Origin: Bacteroidota bacterium
GTDB lineage: Bacteria > Zhuqueibacterota > JdFR-76 > DREG01
Length of the DNA stretch: 5,875 nucleotides
Reading direction: 5' to 3'
Assembly: GCA_030624545.1 (NCBI GenBank)
Contig: JAUXJX010000148.1
Span: 1-5,875, forward strand
Part shown: one piece after another, positions 4,709 to 5,875 of the stretch
How the letters are laid out: each line of letters begins with the position of its first letter
Position numbering within the stretch: position 1 is the stretch's first letter
The notes under the pieces: generated by a model
Seen by the model: only the letters and a program-made list of their open reading frames with translations
What the model was told of the DNA's origin: nothing
Database searches by the model: none
Position numbers and translations under genes: made by a program

Positions 4709-4732
4709 AAATAGACACTCGCGGTTAAAAAC

Positions 4733-5875
4733 ATGAATAAAAACATCTCGACCACCAAGAAAAACGCACCTGATAAAGTCTTTCTTGAATCGGGCATAGA
4801 GATAAATCCTGTTTATACCCAGGATGACATCAACCAAACCGGCTCACAATGGGATATTGGCAATCCCGGACAGTACCCGTTTACCCGGGGAATTCATCCC
4901 TTGATGTATCGTAAACGCCCTTTCACGATTCGCCAATACGCCGGTTTTGGCACACCCACTGAGACGCATGAGCGTTTCTTGTATTTGATCGAGAATGGGC
5001 AGACGGGCCTGAATGTCGCATTTGATCTGCCTACGCAGACCGGTCTGGATTCGAGCGATTCGCGAGCAATCGGCGAGGTAGGCCGCGTTGGCATGTCGGT
5101 AGATACTTTGGCGGATTTCGAGGAGGTTTTTCAAGGAATCGATCTGGATAAGATCACGGTATCATTGACCATTAATGGAGCAGCCATAACCCTGGTGGCC
5201 ATGTATTTTGCCATGGCTCAAAAATACGGATTTGACTTGCGGAACCTGAGGGGCACTGCTCAGAATGATATTCTAAAAGAGTTTGTTGGCAGGGGAACCT
5301 GGATTTATCCGGTAGATGCTTCGGTAAAACTGGTGGTTGACATCATTGAATACTGTGCCGACGAGGTTCCTAAATACAGTCCGGTGAGTATTTGCGGATA
5401 CCACATCCGCGAGTCCGGGGCAAACCCCATTCAGGAGATGGCCTACGCATTTTGCATCGCAAAAGCCTATATTGATGAGACTTTAAAACGCGGTTTAGAG
5501 ATTGACGATTTCGCTTCCCGCCTTTCTTTCAATTTTGATATTCATGGAAATTTCTTTGAACAGATCGCCAAATTTCGCGGAGCTAGGCTTCTCTGGGCGA
5601 AAATTATAAGAGAGCATTACAAAGCCCGGGATGACAGCTCTTGCTGGATGAGGATGATCGCCGGCGGCGGGGGCGGCGGACTAACCAAGGAACAGCCTGA
5701 AAACAACATCGTAAGAAGCGCCTATTATGCCCTGATCAGCGCTCTCTCCGGCACGCAAACCATGGCGCTGTGTTCCTATGACGAAGCATATACCATCCCG
5801 ACCGAAAAAGCAGCTGAAATCTCGTTGCGCACAATGCAGATCCTCATTCATGAAATGGGCATTTGCGATACCGTA
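4733..5875 (+). CDS. Acyl-CoA mutase large (catalytic) subunit, methylmalonyl-CoA mutase family, partial at right edge
   Basis: An open frame of 381 codons from the ATG at 4733 runs off the window. It is the TIM-barrel catalytic domain of B12-dependent acyl-CoA mutases, which rearrange carbon skeletons such as (R)-methylmalonyl-CoA to succinyl-CoA. Family segments run in order: FTRGIHPLMYRKRPFTIRQY (50-69), GLNVAFDLPTQTGLDS (92-107), GTAQNDILKEF (174-184), CGYHIRESGA (221-230), RLSFNFDIHGNFF (263-275), NNIVR (324-328), SGTQTM (339-344), DEAYTIPTE (350-358). By a constant offset of 20 to P. shermanii numbering, Tyr89, Gln197, Arg207 and His244 are kept as Y69, Q177, R187 and H224, which argues for a dicarboxylic substrate rather than isobutyryl-CoA. 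Unlike typical mutases, the segment after R307 reads MIAGGGGGGLT in place of the usual T-H-S/T-Q-T-S/A-G-x-S-L-T. The true substrate is therefore open. No clear ribosome binding site precedes the start. The C-terminus is beyond the window. Confidence 0.92.
   Translation, partial: MNKNISTTKKNAPDKVFLESGIEINPVYTQDDINQTGSQWDIGNPGQYPFTRGIHPLMYRKRPFTIRQYAGFGTPTETHERFLYLIENGQTGLNVAFDLPTQTGLDSSDSRAIGEVGRVGMSVDTLADFEEVFQGIDLDKITVSLTINGAAITLVAMYFAMAQKYGFDLRNLRGTAQNDILKEFVGRGTWIYPVDASVKLVVDIIEYCADEVPKYSPVSICGYHIRESGANPIQEMAYAFCIAKAYIDETLKRGLEIDDFASRLSFNFDIHGNFFEQIAKFRGARLLWAKIIREHYKARDDSSCWMRMIAGGGGGGLTKEQPENNIVRSAYYALISALSGTQTMALCSYDEAYTIPTEKAAEISLRTMQILIHEMGICDTV

Noticed and set aside
4597..4797. Minus-strand frame with Phe/Cys-rich periodic protein
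   Set aside because: The periodicity comes from the octamer array, whose period is not a multiple of three; there is no start signal.
4844..5134. Minus-strand frames opposite the large mutase subunit
   Set aside because: They are antisense shadows of a well-supported coding region.

Overview
The window appears to be bacterial chromosome of moderate GC, probably from a Gram-negative aerobe or facultative aerobe. A haem A synthase implies an aa3/caa3-type cytochrome oxidase, a lipobox protein implies an envelope with lipoproteins, and a split acyl-CoA mutase implies use of coenzyme B12. The intergenic gaps are crowded with degenerate short repeats and hairpins of a kind I associate, from memory only, with environmental FCB-group genomes (Calditrichota/KSB1-like). 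No marker gene fixes the taxonomy, so that placement is weak.

Layout. Positions 1-159 (minus) hold the N-terminus of a small membrane protein that runs off the left edge and uses a TTG start. Behind it lies a ~300-base non-coding leader carrying a tandem palindromic operator (346-384) and a stem-loop. Positions 463-915 (minus) encode a 150-residue, four-helix membrane protein with several histidines. Positions 1150-1572 (plus) encode an exported Cys-containing protein that ends in a strong intrinsic terminator. Next come a nested hairpin and, at 1739-2059 (plus), a CusF-like copper-binding lipoprotein. That gene converges, with a 20-base gap, on a DUF420 (CtaM/YozB-type) gene at 2080-2496 (minus). 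Upstream of DUF420 on the same strand is ctaA, haem A synthase, at 2737-3762 (minus). A 391-base non-coding block of mixed repeats then separates ctaA from a divergent pair: a stand-alone B12-binding mutase subunit (4154-4546, plus) and the large catalytic mutase subunit (4733 to the right edge, plus). The pair is split by two 8-bp tandem-repeat arrays.

How the genes fit together. CtaA makes haem A. DUF420 proteins are linked to cytochrome oxidase maturation. A CusF-like lipoprotein could hold Cu(I) outside the membrane. Together these suggest a small oxidase-assembly neighbourhood, although no oxidase subunit is visible. The right-hand pair forms an adenosylcobalamin-dependent acyl-CoA mutase. 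Its large subunit keeps several methylmalonyl-CoA mutase residues but has an I-A-(G)6 tract where typical methylmalonyl-CoA mutases carry H-S/T-Q-T-S/A-G-x-S, so its substrate is uncertain. This is the most interesting protein-level signal in the window. No complete mobile element, tRNA, rRNA or CRISPR array is visible.
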